NCBI GenBank assembly: GCA_947561715.1
Contig: OX387203.1
Location: forward strand, 3,286,001-3,350,000
Source of the DNA: Ascidia mentula
Taxonomy: Eukaryota > Chordata > Ascidiacea > Phlebobranchia > Ascidiidae
Direction of reading: 5' to 3'
DNA: 64,000 bases
Part shown: positions 28,701-36,730 of the stretch, in pieces
How positions within the stretch are numbered: position 1 is the first letter of the stretch
Layout of the letters: each line of letters starts with the position of its first letter
Made by a program: the position numbers and the translations under genes
Notes under the pieces: generated by a model
The model's input: the letters and a program-made list of their open reading frames with translations, nothing else
Told to the model about the DNA's origin: nothing
Databases searched by the model: none

Positions 28701-31700
28701 TTTTTTATTGATTTCTTTTTAATTTACGTAGTAGCCTATTATACAAAATACAATAGTTTTTGTTCAAATGCATCTTCGCGATTTAGTTGAGATATCGTCG
28801 AAAGTACGGAAACACCGGAAAATCGTGGCAAGCTGACGAGAGTCCATTCATTGGACATTACAAGGAGGCACAAAAGCTGGTCGATAACGTAAGACTACCC
28901 CGGATTTTACCGCATATACAAATCCAAAGTACGGGCCACGTGCAAAAACCATCTATGTTTTACTTAGATCGATTATCGTAAAAGCGCAAAGGAGATAAAC
29001 TCACGAGGCACAAGTTCGGCCATGGAAGAGACTCCTGCTTCATTGCACTATAAAAACGCCCAGGCGATCCTTGATGATCGCCGCTACAAGGCAGACTTTG
29101 AGAAGACCGTGAAAGGTCGTGGAATGACCTTTGACCTTCATGGCACTCCGGCAATGGATCACATCAAAAGAGCTGAGGACATTAAGAGCGAAGTACGTTG
29201 TGAAAATAATAGCGTATACAATTGCGTCTTTCTATCTACAATTTCTTGCATAGTTATTTGTCTGCACGATGTATACCACTATTATGAAACTTTTGGATAA
29301 CAATTCAAATGCAAAACCGACCAATATTAACATATACATCTCCAAGAAGGCATTAAAACAAAAGTTAAATGGAATAAATTTAAAGTACTAATTAAACGAA
29401 GCAATATGTTGTGTATATTTAAAGAGTGACTATAATTGTATCGTGTTGTATTTACAGAAACTTTATAAAGAAAACTATGAAATGAACGTGAAGGGGCGTC
29501 CCACGGTGGTAACGGATGCTCCTCAGCTCCTGAATGCACAGAAGGCGACAGAGCTTATAAGCGATGTGAGTGTTCATTAAATCGAATAAAATTTCGTTAC
29601 AAACGTTTTAATATAGTTTTTGTAATAATTCATTTTTTGGTGTTGCAGGTGAAGTACAGGCAGAATTACAATGAGAGCAAAGGAAGAATGCTTTCCATGG
29701 TCGATACCCCAGAAATGCGACGTGTTAGAGAAAACCAAAAGGCTTTGTCGCAGGTATAGATGGTTTCCCAAATGTGTTAAATTGCAACACATGTGAGAGT
29801 GTATTGAACAGTATTCTTTCATTTTTTTAACTGTTATGAAATACAGCAACTTATCATTTCCTTCAGGTTCACTATAAAGCAGGCGTGGAGCAGATGAAAG
29901 GAAAACAAACTGGTGTAGTTATGGACACACCGGAGCTTCGAAGAGTCCGACAAAACACACTGAACTGTAGCAACGTCAGTAATCTGATCAGTACCCTCAC
30001 CACGCATATTGAACACATCCGTTTGACGTTGATTTTGATTATGCGTTACTTCATTGGAATTGTTTGTGTTTTTCTATGTTAACACTTTTTCCTCTTTTTT
30101 CTTTCATGCTTTCTTCTTCCTTTTTTCTGTCTTTCTTCTATGCGTTTGATGATTCCTCCATGTCAGATTGCGTACAAGGACGGCGCCAAACAACGAACCT
30201 CTGTGTCAGTCCTAGATACGCCAGAATTTAGAACAATTAAGGAAAATAGTAAAAACTTCAGTCAGGTACTGTGTTGACGCATTGCACTACTGTATCTATG
30301 TTGAATCGTATTTGTGAATCATGTTGTCTTTAAATTACGCTTTCTATGTGCAATTGTATCTTAACGTGATTTGGGTTAAAATATTTCTGTGTTTTATAAC
30401 CCATGTATTGGTAAGAACACCAATGTATCACGCAGTTGCCATAGCAATAACGGAATGTATTCAATAGAAGATAATTTGTCCCTTTATTAACCACGATATC
30501 AAACACTCTTGCACGTAGATCAAATACCAGGAAGACAAAAACAACATGAAGGGCAAAGCGACCCAGGTTGTCGATGACGTCAACATGCGAAGAGTGAAAC
30601 AAGCAACGCTGATTTCCAGCGATCTGGCGTACAAGGGGGCCAAGGGAAGAAACCAGGAAATGGAAACAATGCGATCCAATATAATACAGCAAGACGGATC
30701 ACAGAGTAAGACTCATGTTGCCTCTAATGTTTTCCAAATCCATACGCACTAAGCGTAAAAATGTTCTCTTTTTGCTTTTATTGTTGTATATGTGTTGTGT
30801 TTTCATTTACTCACTTTGACAAGGACACTAACTTTTTTCACGTTGCTTTCATTCGGGCAGGTTCTCATGCACCAAAGTAGGACCTTAAAATTTGTTTTTC
30901 TTCTATCTCAGAAGGACCTTATGAACCTACGCATGAATTAAAATTATTTTTCTCCTTTCTCAAAAGTCTCGTAAGATCTTCACAGTTTTGACTCATTTGA
31001 TCATATTACAATTCATTGATGAAATCTCGACTATTTTTTCGACTAACTTTCTGCCTTGACTCAATTATCACCACAACCCAAAACAATCGTGTTGTAGAAA
31101 CCAGCTTCCAAACACAAAAGTCGCTGCCACCCGTCGTGAACTACAAGGCAGGTCAGCAGTTCCGTAACGGCACAGTTTCAGACAGCGAGGTCGTGCGGTC
31201 CCAACCCGTTAGACGCTGGAGAAGAAATCCAGGCTCTATCTTTGATTATGATCCATCTGAGTACGAGACAGATGCTGAATATGAAGAAGGAAAACCTACA
31301 ATTGCTGCTGGTATTTCTATTCTCACAATACGTTACATTCTTTGCTTTCGCTTCTTCTTTTAGATATATTGATTCTACATTAGACTGGTGTTTAAAGTTC
31401 ACTCCTATCAGTTCATAGTGTTACTTGAGCTTTAACTTCAAATATTCAAATGCATAAATTGACAAGACCATACTTCACATATTCAAGTCTTTGCTATTTT
31501 TCTACTTACTTTCTTTTCCTTTCATCTTAAAGGCAAAAACATCACTGAAGCTCAGTCTGATATGGACGAAGATTATCAGCGTTTACTTAGCCTTGAACCC
31601 AAAGCGTTTCAACGCCAACCGACCTCTTGGCAGGACTTTGTGATAGGTGTGCCAGATTGCTCTGTGTGGTAGTGGCACTTGTAGTGATAAGAATATTGTT

Positions 31701-32426
31701 TTATTTTACGCAGTGTTTACTTATACATATTTTAAACTGCGTACCTTTTTTCAGCCAAGGAATACCGACCAGTGGCCGCCCCATCCTCTGTGTTGAATTA
31801 TGATTTGGCGAAAAAGCAACAGCTACGTTACAACAACTATCCGCCTCCTCAACCAAAAGTACGGTTTCACACCAATTAGAAATTTAGGATTTAGGTTTAG
31901 ATGAGTAACACATAACGCATTTTAAGTTTTAGTGCGTTTAAATACCTTTAGTATTGTACCAGGCCTCACGAGAGGAGGGTGTGACCGGCGCGGCGCATCA
32001 GGGCCCTTGTCCGTCTAGGGGGCCCTTGATTATCAGCAAATAGTGGCTCATTAACACCATTGTATATGTTTCAACTTGGAAATTTATGTTGTAGTTGCTG
32101 GGTTTTGCCAATAATTTCCCATCGCCACGTATTTTCTCTCAATGGCCCTGTACTGTATAAGAAATAGTGTTTCCTTAGCGGTGTTGGAAAAAACAACAAT
32201 ATATGCAAGATTCCACTTACTAAACAAGCCAATCGTTTTATTCTGTTACTCACAGTACAAGGCTATCTACGACTACGCCGCAGCGGATGACGATGAGATC
32301 ACATTTCAAGATGGTGACGTCATCATGAACGTTCAATCGATCGACGAAGGCTGGATGTTTGGAACTTGTCTACGTACAGGACAAACCGGAATGCTACCGG
32401 CGAACTACGTGCAGTTGGTTCAATAA
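1..32426 (+). CDS. NEB: Nebulin, 3' portion (114 exons in window; 5' end outside)
   Basis: Nebulin is the giant actin-binding protein that lines thin filaments of muscle sarcomeres, each ~35-residue repeat contacting one actin subunit. I traced 114 exons with GT-AG introns totalling 14,026 coding bases; one leftover base plus 4,675 codons closes exactly on the TAA at 32424-32426. Nearly every exon starts with an x-x-Y-K/R type repeat start and ends in S-D, S-E or S-Q, so introns sit at repeat boundaries in phase 0. About 125 repeats are present. Regular seven-repeat super-repeats run to about 15.6 kb, with a diverged tenth to 17.2 kb; after that order decays, then C-terminal T-P-E repeats, a linker and an SH3 domain follow, the order known from vertebrate nebulin. 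Introns over 300 bases (668-1023, 1736-2298, 4402-4760, 9389-9816, 18945-19477, 20840-21291, 28406-28786, 30706-31097, 31859-32255) show no other gene. The start codon is left of the window. Confidence 0.95.
2299..3822 (+). CDS. NEB: Nebulin super-repeat 2
   Basis: Exons 2299-2406, 2486-2593, 2748-2910, 3236-3399, 3527-3631, 3703-3822 (256 residues). Seven repeats on six exons with the same phases as super-repeat 1. The [11 protein letters not shown] stretch is almost identical at base level to the one at position 1, so these super-repeats were copied or homogenised recently. The intron at 2911-3235 contains a SINE fragment. Confidence 0.94.
3008..3085 (-). repeat. SINE fragment (tRNA-derived family)
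   Basis: This intronic stretch shares its tail (GCAATGGCATGATTGGCAGG and a GGCGATCACAGCTATCGTAT segment) with longer copies at about 37424-37560 and 41625-41770, where a tRNA-like A box is visible. Only the non-tRNA part is kept here. Confidence 0.65.
3881..5834 (+). CDS. NEB: Nebulin super-repeat 3
   Basis: Exons 3881-3988, 4294-4401, 4761-4926, 5192-5355, 5464-5568, 5715-5834 (257 residues). The third exon is one codon longer than its equivalents (K-V-Q-G-K-G insertion). The first repeat ends S-E rather than S-D. The intron at 3989-4293 holds a MITE with 31-bp terminal inverted repeats. Confidence 0.94.
4039..4199. mobile_element. MITE with 31-bp terminal inverted repeats
   Basis: The ends are inverted copies: TTTTAATAATATGACCTTCT at the left and its near-exact complement (AGAAGGACAGATTATTAAAA) at the right, about 28 of 31 positions matching. 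The 161-bp element lies in a nebulin intron. Its middle contains CTGAGGA at 4116-4122 and GAAAC at 4143-4147, the two core boxes of a hammerhead ribozyme. Related but decayed sequence occurs at about 36380-36460 and 40290-40360. Confidence 0.7.
5894..7352 (+). CDS. NEB: Nebulin super-repeat 4
   Basis: Exons 5894-6001, 6229-6336, 6508-6670, 6781-6944, 7057-7161, 7233-7352 (256 residues). The first repeat reads [12 protein letters not shown] and ends Q-S-M instead of S-D; the last ends S-N. The phase-1 intron of repeat four is kept (6670/6781). Confidence 0.94.
7420..8781 (+). CDS. NEB: Nebulin super-repeat 5
   Basis: Exons 7420-7527, 7597-7704, 7772-7934, 8111-8274, 8404-8508, 8662-8781 (256 residues). 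The first repeat again has [17 protein letters not shown], nearly identical to super-repeats 1-3 although super-repeat 4 between them differs, which points to local gene conversion or block duplication. Confidence 0.94.
9061..10719 (+). CDS. NEB: Nebulin super-repeat 6
   Basis: Exons 9061-9168, 9284-9388, 9817-10002, 10076-10201, 10264-10368, 10600-10719 (250 residues). The first repeat is now [13 protein letters not shown], the form found in all later super-repeats. The phase-1 intron within repeat four is missing; the third exon runs through to I-N-T-T-K and a phase-0 intron lies 20 codons further on. The 427-base intron at 9389-9816 holds nothing I recognise. Confidence 0.93.
10821..10987 (-). 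ncRNA. Two tandem hammerhead-ribozyme-like motifs (candidate)
   Basis: On the minus strand two units, 10821-10853 and 10953-10987, each read CTGATGA, a 16-20 base stem-loop, then GAAACGTC. CTGATGA and GAAA are the invariant hammerhead core, GTC is the usual cleavage triplet, and ACGT would be a minimal palindromic stem III. The units lie 132 bases apart in the same orientation, as in Penelope-like retroelements, whose terminal repeats are known to carry such ribozymes. Stem I pairing is weak for both, so activity is uncertain. Confidence 0.4.
11009..12427 (+). CDS. NEB: Nebulin super-repeat 7
   Basis: Exons 11009-11116, 11376-11483, 11590-11757, 11854-12009, 12095-12199, 12308-12427 (255 residues). 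The intron in repeat four is close to the ancestral place but in phase 0 (11757/11854). The last repeat keeps [11 protein letters not shown]. The preceding intron (10720-11008) carries two tandem hammerhead-like motifs. Confidence 0.93.
12527..13814 (+). CDS. NEB: Nebulin super-repeat 8
   Basis: Exons 12527-12634, 12708-12815, 12988-13092, 13163-13384, 13515-13619, 13695-13814 (256 residues). Repeat three has its own exon and repeats four and five are joined on one 74-codon exon, so intron placement differs from super-repeats 1-7. The first repeat has T-A-G-Y-E where the others have T-P-G-Y-E. Confidence 0.93.
13995..15578 (+). CDS. NEB: Nebulin super-repeat 9
   Basis: Exons 13995-14102, 14160-14264, 14498-14689, 14933-15055, 15140-15244, 15459-15578 (251 residues). 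Repeats three and four share a 64-codon exon. The 40-residue last repeat still has G-F-Q-T-M-D-S-K and is the last one in the window to do so. The first repeat ends I-N-G instead of S-D. Confidence 0.92.
15706..17249 (+). CDS. NEB: Nebulin super-repeat 10, one repeat per exon
   Basis: Exons 15706-15813, 15954-16064, 16169-16273, 16343-16447, 16654-16764, 16822-16926, 17130-17249 (255 residues). Each of the seven repeats has its own exon. The first keeps [13 protein letters not shown]. The seventh is still 40 residues but has lost the G-F-Q-T-M-D-S motif, which marks the start of the breakdown of regular super-repeats. Confidence 0.92.
17329..20839 (+). CDS. NEB: Nebulin repeats, degenerate super-repeats 11-12
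   Basis: Exons 17329-17436, 17638-17745, 17858-17965, 18067-18171, 18235-18342, 18506-18607, 18757-18944, 19478-19625, 19715-19819, 19880-19984, 20101-20208, 20284-20388, 20726-20839: about 14 repeats. The Y-F-P-x-H-x-T repeat is recognisable at 17329 ([12 protein letters not shown]) and again split by an intron after the first two bases of a glycine codon (18944/19478). The last exon ends with a weak donor (gttcag), so its 3' edge is less certain. Confidence 0.87.
20487..20589. repeat. Foldback repeat with perfect 32-bp arms
   Basis: Positions 20487-20518 and 20558-20589 are perfect inverted copies (arm starts TTCTCTTGATTAGGCACTCT) around a 39-base loop in a nebulin intron. The sequences just outside the arms are also partly complementary. 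Such long perfect arms suggest a recently inserted foldback element or MITE. Confidence 0.8.
21292..25546 (+). CDS. NEB: Nebulin repeats, irregular region
   Basis: Exons 21292-21396, 21540-21647, 21889-21954, 22038-22145, 22217-22306, 22429-22554, 22736-22843, 22913-23008, 23068-23196, 23264-23368, 23435-23644, 23790-23897, 23970-24074, 24140-24243, 24437-24539, 24790-24999, 25252-25381, 25452-25546. Several introns fall inside repeats (22306/22429, 23008/23068, 24243/24437, 25381/25452) and two 70-codon exons carry two repeats each. The 22-codon exon 21889-21954 is only a part repeat and its donor choice is tentative. [13 protein letters not shown] at 23068 is the last trace of the first-repeat motif. 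Confidence 0.83.
25644..29192 (+). CDS. NEB: Nebulin single repeats
   Basis: Exons 25644-25748, 25812-25895, 25965-26090, 26362-26466, 26529-26726, 26844-26951, 27299-27406, 27492-27587, 27823-27933, 28127-28234, 28298-28405, 28787-28888, 28968-29192. Simple single repeats with no visible higher order, many ending S-Q or S-D. Two-repeat exons (26529-26726, 28968-29192) show intron loss. Vertebrate nebulin likewise ends its super-repeats and continues with single repeats near the Z-disc. Confidence 0.88.
29458..30705 (+). CDS. NEB: Nebulin C-terminal T-P-E repeats
   Basis: Exons 29458-29565, 29649-29753, 29867-29974, 30167-30265, 30519-30705. Repeats carry V-x-D-T-P-E-x-R-R-V-R/K, which resembles the V-T-P-E-M-x-R-V-K repeats next to the Z-disc end of vertebrate nebulin. 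The last exon holds one full and one partial repeat and ends in phase 1 (CAG A|gtaaga). From family knowledge this part would anchor at or near the Z-disc. Confidence 0.9.
31098..31858 (+). CDS. NEB: Nebulin linker before SH3
   Basis: Exons 31098-31310, 31533-31646 and 31755-31858 join in frame (phases 1-1-1-0) to give about 143 residues without nebulin repeats. The stretch is rich in charged, Ser, Pro and Tyr residues ([12 protein letters not shown] near its middle, N-Y-P-P-P-Q-P-K at its end). It occupies the place of the serine-rich linker of vertebrate nebulin but is not visibly the same sequence. Confidence 0.85.
32256..32426 (+). CDS. NEB: Nebulin C-terminal SH3 domain and stop
   Basis: The last exon encodes 56 residues that are entirely an SH3 domain: A-I-Y-D-Y at the start, the acidic D-D-D-E-I-T-F RT-loop, G-D-V-I-M-N-V, the binding-site Trp in E-G-W-M-F-G-T, and the closing G-M-L-P-A-N-Y-V. 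The domain ends only a few residues before the stop codon, as in vertebrate nebulin and nebulette. In vertebrates it binds proline-rich Z-disc partners. Confidence 0.95.
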   Translation, partial: YKAIYDYAAADDDEITFQDGDVIMNVQSIDEGWMFGTCLRTGQTGMLPANYVQLVQ

Positions 32427-32445
32427 ATTTGGAGTTTCATTTGTA

Positions 32446-32451
32446 AATAAA
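32446..32451 (+). terminator. Nebulin polyadenylation signal
   Basis: AATAAA 20 bases after the nebulin stop codon. Confidence 0.7.
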
Positions 32452-32640
32452 AGCGTTTAATTGTAGTATTGTATTTAAAACGGTACGTGCGCGCTATATA
32501 CATATTGCCTGTTTTACTTTAGTTCACGCTGTGTATATATGCACTTTGTTGCATGTTGTAAAGGTGCCGGATAATACTACACAAGCTGCTAATAGTATAG
32601 AAAATCACCGCATATTTCTACTTAAAGCGCTTTCGCTCTG

Positions 32641-32650
32641 TTTTATTTAT
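32641..32650 (-). terminator. Polyadenylation signal for the CAP-domain gene
   Basis: ATAAATAAAA on the minus strand, about 155 bases after the stop of the convergent CAP gene. Only 378 bases separate the two stop codons. Confidence 0.5.
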
Positions 32651-32803
32651 ATTTTAGACAAGTACATTCAAGAGTCAAAGCGTACAACTTTTTAAATAAC
32701 AAATTTACAGTTTTCAGTGTGTGCTAAGTCTTAAAGTTGCTTGTTGTCGTTGCTTCAACAATAAATACGTGTTCCATATAGTATTTGCTGATATTCCGTT
32801 GTG

Positions 32804-35041
32804 TCATTTGGGGGCGTCTACGTTCTCATTATTGCTTGTTTCCTGTTCTCGGGAAGGGCCGGATTGTTCCGTTTCCACTTTTTCCTGCAAAGGCTCCACC
32901 GTTGCCACCTTTGGCGACGATGGCAGATTTGCCTCGGCTTCGCGAAACTTGGCCTCAACCATCGGGGTTGACGGCCTTGAATTCCCGTCTCCAGTCGCAC
33001 CCCTCTCATCCGTCGGCGTTTCGCTGACGACGCTGTCATCGGGAAGTATTTTTCGAAACTGTTTTACATGTAGAGCGTTAGTCAAAAGGCAGGACTCGAG
33101 AGCACAAGCTTCGATCCAAGGAGTTGCCAATTCTCGTAAACTAGATTGAAAAACATTTGAGACCATTCTTTGCTTGAAATCATTATTGCTGGCCCAAATG
33201 TTTGGAGGAGCTGTGCAAGCAAAATGCTAAACTGCCGGGAATACTTTAATTATCCGCAAAAGAAGGTAGAAAGATGATATTATGTATTCCATATCAATCT
33301 ACAATAATTTGAACGAACCTTTTTTAAGTAAAGTAATACCGATGATACTATTCCTATCAAAGTGGCTACTCCAGCTGCTGCGCCCCCAATCAATCCACCA
33401 AGCTTTGGCTGGTCGTTGACCGCGTTAGGATCTTCGAATTCAAAAATCGCGTCACGAGCTTCATTGGTGCACATTTTCTCGCTACAAGTGTCGTTGGCTT
33501 CGCACGCTTCGCAAGGCTCTCCGGCGCTGTAGGGTGGCGGAAAGTGCGTGGAGTTGTAAACCGCTGCATAATAAATTGATAATGAAAACGTTGCTTTGCT
33601 TAAATGTGACGTAAGATGTAAAAGTTTGTTTTTTTTTTGAAAAAGGAGACAAGCTTTTATATTTCTGCAACACAATAGTAAAGGAAATGAGATATACTAT
33701 TACCACAGAAAAGTTTCAACAAACAAAACAAATTATAAACAAACTATATTCTCAAAAGTGATATTAATGAAAGCAGACTTTCGCATGTTCGCCTGTTAAA
33801 GCTTTAGTTTACCTATAGGCGCATATGCGCATGAGTAAAATATCACATTTCCCTCTTCAGGGTCTTCAGGCCTCATGTCTGGACAATTGCTGGCGCCACA
33901 CCTAGGTGAAAAGGAAGCAGTAATACCATATTTTTGTACAACTATATAGGTGTTTGAAAGAATCATGAAAGTCATTTACCCAATTTTATATGTATTTGCG
34001 GCCATAAGATTTAAGTATTCCAAACAGTAGGCGTCTTTCTTGCAAGACCCTCTGTTGTAGTCATAGTTGCGTTGCGGCCAGAGCCATTTCGCTACAGCCA
34101 TAAAGTGAAAATCCTTTTCCCACACTACTCCCTTTTTCGACAAGAAGAAACTCTGGAAATATTAGAAAAACCAACTCAGTTGGGTAAAAATGAGACGCAA
34201 CAACTACAAGAAAAAACGTTTGCTAGATATAATTTTCATCATACAAAGTTCATCACTATTCCAAAATATTGCAAAAGGACATGTTAGAAATAGTCAGATA
34301 AAAATTATTATACAATAACACGCATTTATCTAAAACTTTTTCCACATGTTGTCTCTAGGTATCCTAATCGACGATTATTTACGCAATAAAACTATGCTAT
34401 TCAGGATTTGCTGATAACTTAAATGTTTGCGAAAAATGTTTAAATGTTCCATCCTTTTATTATAATTATTATAAAATTGTGAATGTGAAATTTATCCTTT
34501 GACCTGGCCAAGGTTCCCAAATCTCTCCACCACAGCATCAGGGTTCATTTGATATTTGCACTCCATTGACCACCGTGAGGAAATAGCAGCAAGCTCGTCA
34601 TCCCACGTTATCTTACGCATGTTTGACGCAACTGGTGTTGCATTGTGGGTGCGATAATGATTGTGTCCCATCAGAGCGTTAGATATGTCTTCCTAATAAA
34701 GCAATGACAACTATAATAGATAATTGACAAGGTGGGCGATATACACGCGGCGTATCGTGTAAAAATTGACAACTCATATGCGTAAACTGAGAGAATATTT
34801 TTACGCTTGGGGTAGCACATTGTAGCTTGAGTTCTTTTAATATATAATGAAACAAATATGCATCATTTGTAGGTAAAAATACCACAGAATTTTAAGAACT
34901 TATTCTGAAACTTTTGTTTATTTACCGTGAGAATTGTTTAGAACTAACCTCCGTAAATTTAATGGCTGTTCCTTCCGATGCCAAAGCGACTTTGATAATC
35001 ACAATAACAAAGATTAAGTAACTTGCCAGGAACACACGCAT
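32804..35041 (-). CDS. Membrane-anchored CAP/SCP (GLIPR1-like) protein
   Basis: Six exons in transcript order: 35041-34949, 34692-34504, 34152-33980, 33901-33813, 33563-33319, 33226-32804. They join in frame to 403 residues. A signal peptide (M-R-V-F-L-A-S-Y then a hydrophobic run) precedes a CAP domain: H-N-H-Y-R, W-D-D-E-L-A-A-I-S, E-C in the first helices, then C-x(5)-C, T-Y-K-I-G-C-G-A-S-N-C-P and F-Y-S-C-A-Y-A-P. A short Cys-rich part (E-P-C-E-A-C-E, C-S-E-K-M-C) follows, then one membrane helix (L-I-G-G-A-A-A-G-V-A-T-L, about residues 235-260) and a 140-residue acidic, Ser/Pro-rich tail. The family includes CRISPs, GLIPR1 and plant PR-1; functions range from sterol binding to immunity. 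The usual metal-site His and Glu residues appear lost. The start is the first ATG before the signal peptide. Confidence 0.85.
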
Positions 35042-35431
35042 CTTATTTTCGACAGCACGTTGTACAGCAACAAATAGCTGGAATCAGTCTATGAAACGTG
35101 CCGCAATCCAATTATCATTGTTAAATGTAGCACTTGAACTTAATACCAATAGCCCACCACTCTGCGCTGATGCCTGACGCTGATTGAAAAACGATACTTA
35201 AGTGTCATCGAGTATTTAACAAAAACATTTCGGTCATTGTCGTTGCAGGCGTGTAGTTTTGATCATCAAACATTTTAAAAGTCAATCCACATGTTTTCGG
35301 AACATAAAATTGCCTGCAAAACTGCATGCGGTCTGTTGAATTATAAAATGCAAGTAAGTGCGTTTGTGCAACAGTATTTTCAGAACTTTGGGCACTGGAA
35401 TATAAAACCCTTTTGTAATATTATGTATTTA
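35042..35431. other. Intergenic, upstream of the CAP gene
   Basis: About 390 bases with no recognisable coding or RNA feature; it should contain the CAP gene promoter. Confidence 0.4.
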
Positions 35432-35665
35432 TTAGACAAACATCATGCTGGAACCAAATGACCTTACTATCCATGGAAAGGTAGACAATATATGCGCCAA
35501 CTGCTCTGCTTTAAACTCCCAATCAGATGTTGAAAACGATGCATCTCCATACAATCCAGTGTACTGTTTGGTTAAAAGGTGAAACGTCAAAGTAGCAACA
35601 TTTTTTTGAACAGTAATGCTGGGATGTTTTGCCGTTACCATAGGGTTGCCAAATCCTTTACATTT
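35432..35665 (-). CDS. Possible terminal exon of an unidentified gene
   Basis: A 77-residue open frame starts after an AG (K-C-K-G-F-G-N-P), contains V-A-T-L-T-F-H-L-L, and stops at a TAA that overlaps an AATAAA signal, as a last exon would. I could not find convincing upstream exons and do not recognise the family. The acceptor has a poor pyrimidine tract. It may be chance. Confidence 0.2.
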   Translation of the reverse strand, partial: KCKGFGNPMVTAKHPSITVQKNVATLTFHLLTKQYTGLYGDASFSTSDWEFKAEQLAHILSTFPWIVRSFGSSMMFV

Positions 35666-36164
35666 CTTGATTAAAGTACAACGTTTCAGATGAATTGACG
35701 TGGGTGTTATATTTAAAATCTTTCGTTGTGAATTTGTCTTCTAAACAAAAGCTTACGAATAACAGTATATTCATTGTGTACCAACACATACCTATACGGT
35801 ATGAGCAAAGTTCTCAGCGATGCTTAGTAACTTACCGGAAACGCCTCACGGTGAAATCCGGTTCGTTGTGAGTTGGCGGGAAGATACATCACTAGGAATT
35901 TCAGCTGGAATGTTATCGTGAATACAAGAGTAACTGAAACCGCAAACCTGCATGACTATCATAATTAAATGTGAGGTCAACAGAGGGAATGAGTATAATG
36001 TTTCTTCGTAATCGGCTTACTGTAAAAACCGAGACGGCAAATGGTTGGCAACATTGCCGCATATTAATAGGGAAACCTTTGCATGTTTGTTAATACAAGG
36101 AAGGCCTACCGCAAAAATACGTTAAAGGTCATAGTGGTCACATATTTTCTGTGGAACAAACAAA

Positions 36165-36372
36165 TCAGCGCAGTGCAGACCCTTAAAGGGCCGCGGACCC
36201 ATCCTTCGAAGAAGAAACGTGGGTGTTCCATTAAAATCAGCCTCACCATGTCAACACCACAAGATTACCTCCACAATAGTATATTTATTGTATACCAACA
36301 GCTTATAAAAAGTATTACATGCAAACGCCTCTGGGACCACATACCCATTGCACGAACAGATTGCACAAATGA
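36165..36372. repeat. Tandem-duplication block, copy A
   Basis: About 200 bases (CAGACCCTTAAAGGGCCGCG onward, including CCTCTGGGACCACATACCCA) recur at 39941-40135. They lie downstream of the two intelectin-like genes in equivalent positions, showing that the duplicated unit extended past the genes. No coding sequence is seen. Confidence 0.75.
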
Positions 36373-36655
36373 ACACAGTAAGGCCAGCTGAATGGTGGGG
36401 GCAACGTTGGTCACTAAAAGTAACGTTAATTGTGCCAGAAAAAAACAGATTATTAAAATAAAATAGAACACAGTAAGTGTAGCAACGAAATACAATGAAA
36501 TGTGTTTACAATTAAAACTACTTTGTTCAAAAAAGATTCAAAAAAATACTAATTGTTTAAAAAAGATACACGTAATTTACATGCACAAACCACAAAAGCA
36601 CAAAAAATTTAACGAAAAACATACAATTACCATTTCCTGCATTGTAATCTTGTGT

Positions 36656-36661
36656 TTTATT
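36656..36661 (-). terminator. Polyadenylation signal, intelectin-like gene A
   Basis: AATAAA on the minus strand about 70 bases after the stop codon. The corresponding site of gene B (about 40868-40873) reads ATTAAA. Confidence 0.55.
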
Positions 36662-36730
36662 AATCCTTCACCCCAGTCTAGCATAATACAAGACAGAAAA
36701 TCATATTTACAAACACGAAACACAGTCGAG

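Noticed and set aside
30861-30880. Possible alternative last nebulin exon ending in S-S-H-A-P-K and a stop
   Set aside because: An acceptor and matching phase exist, but the segment is very short and no good polyadenylation signal follows closely.
31955-32045. GC-rich hairpin-like stretch in the last nebulin intron
   Set aside because: Probably an old repeat fragment; no ends or family features seen.
35835-35934. Possible coding exon on the minus strand with a good donor
   Set aside because: A related, decayed sequence occurs near 39.8-39.9 kb as part of the tandem duplication, and no frame-compatible neighbours were found.
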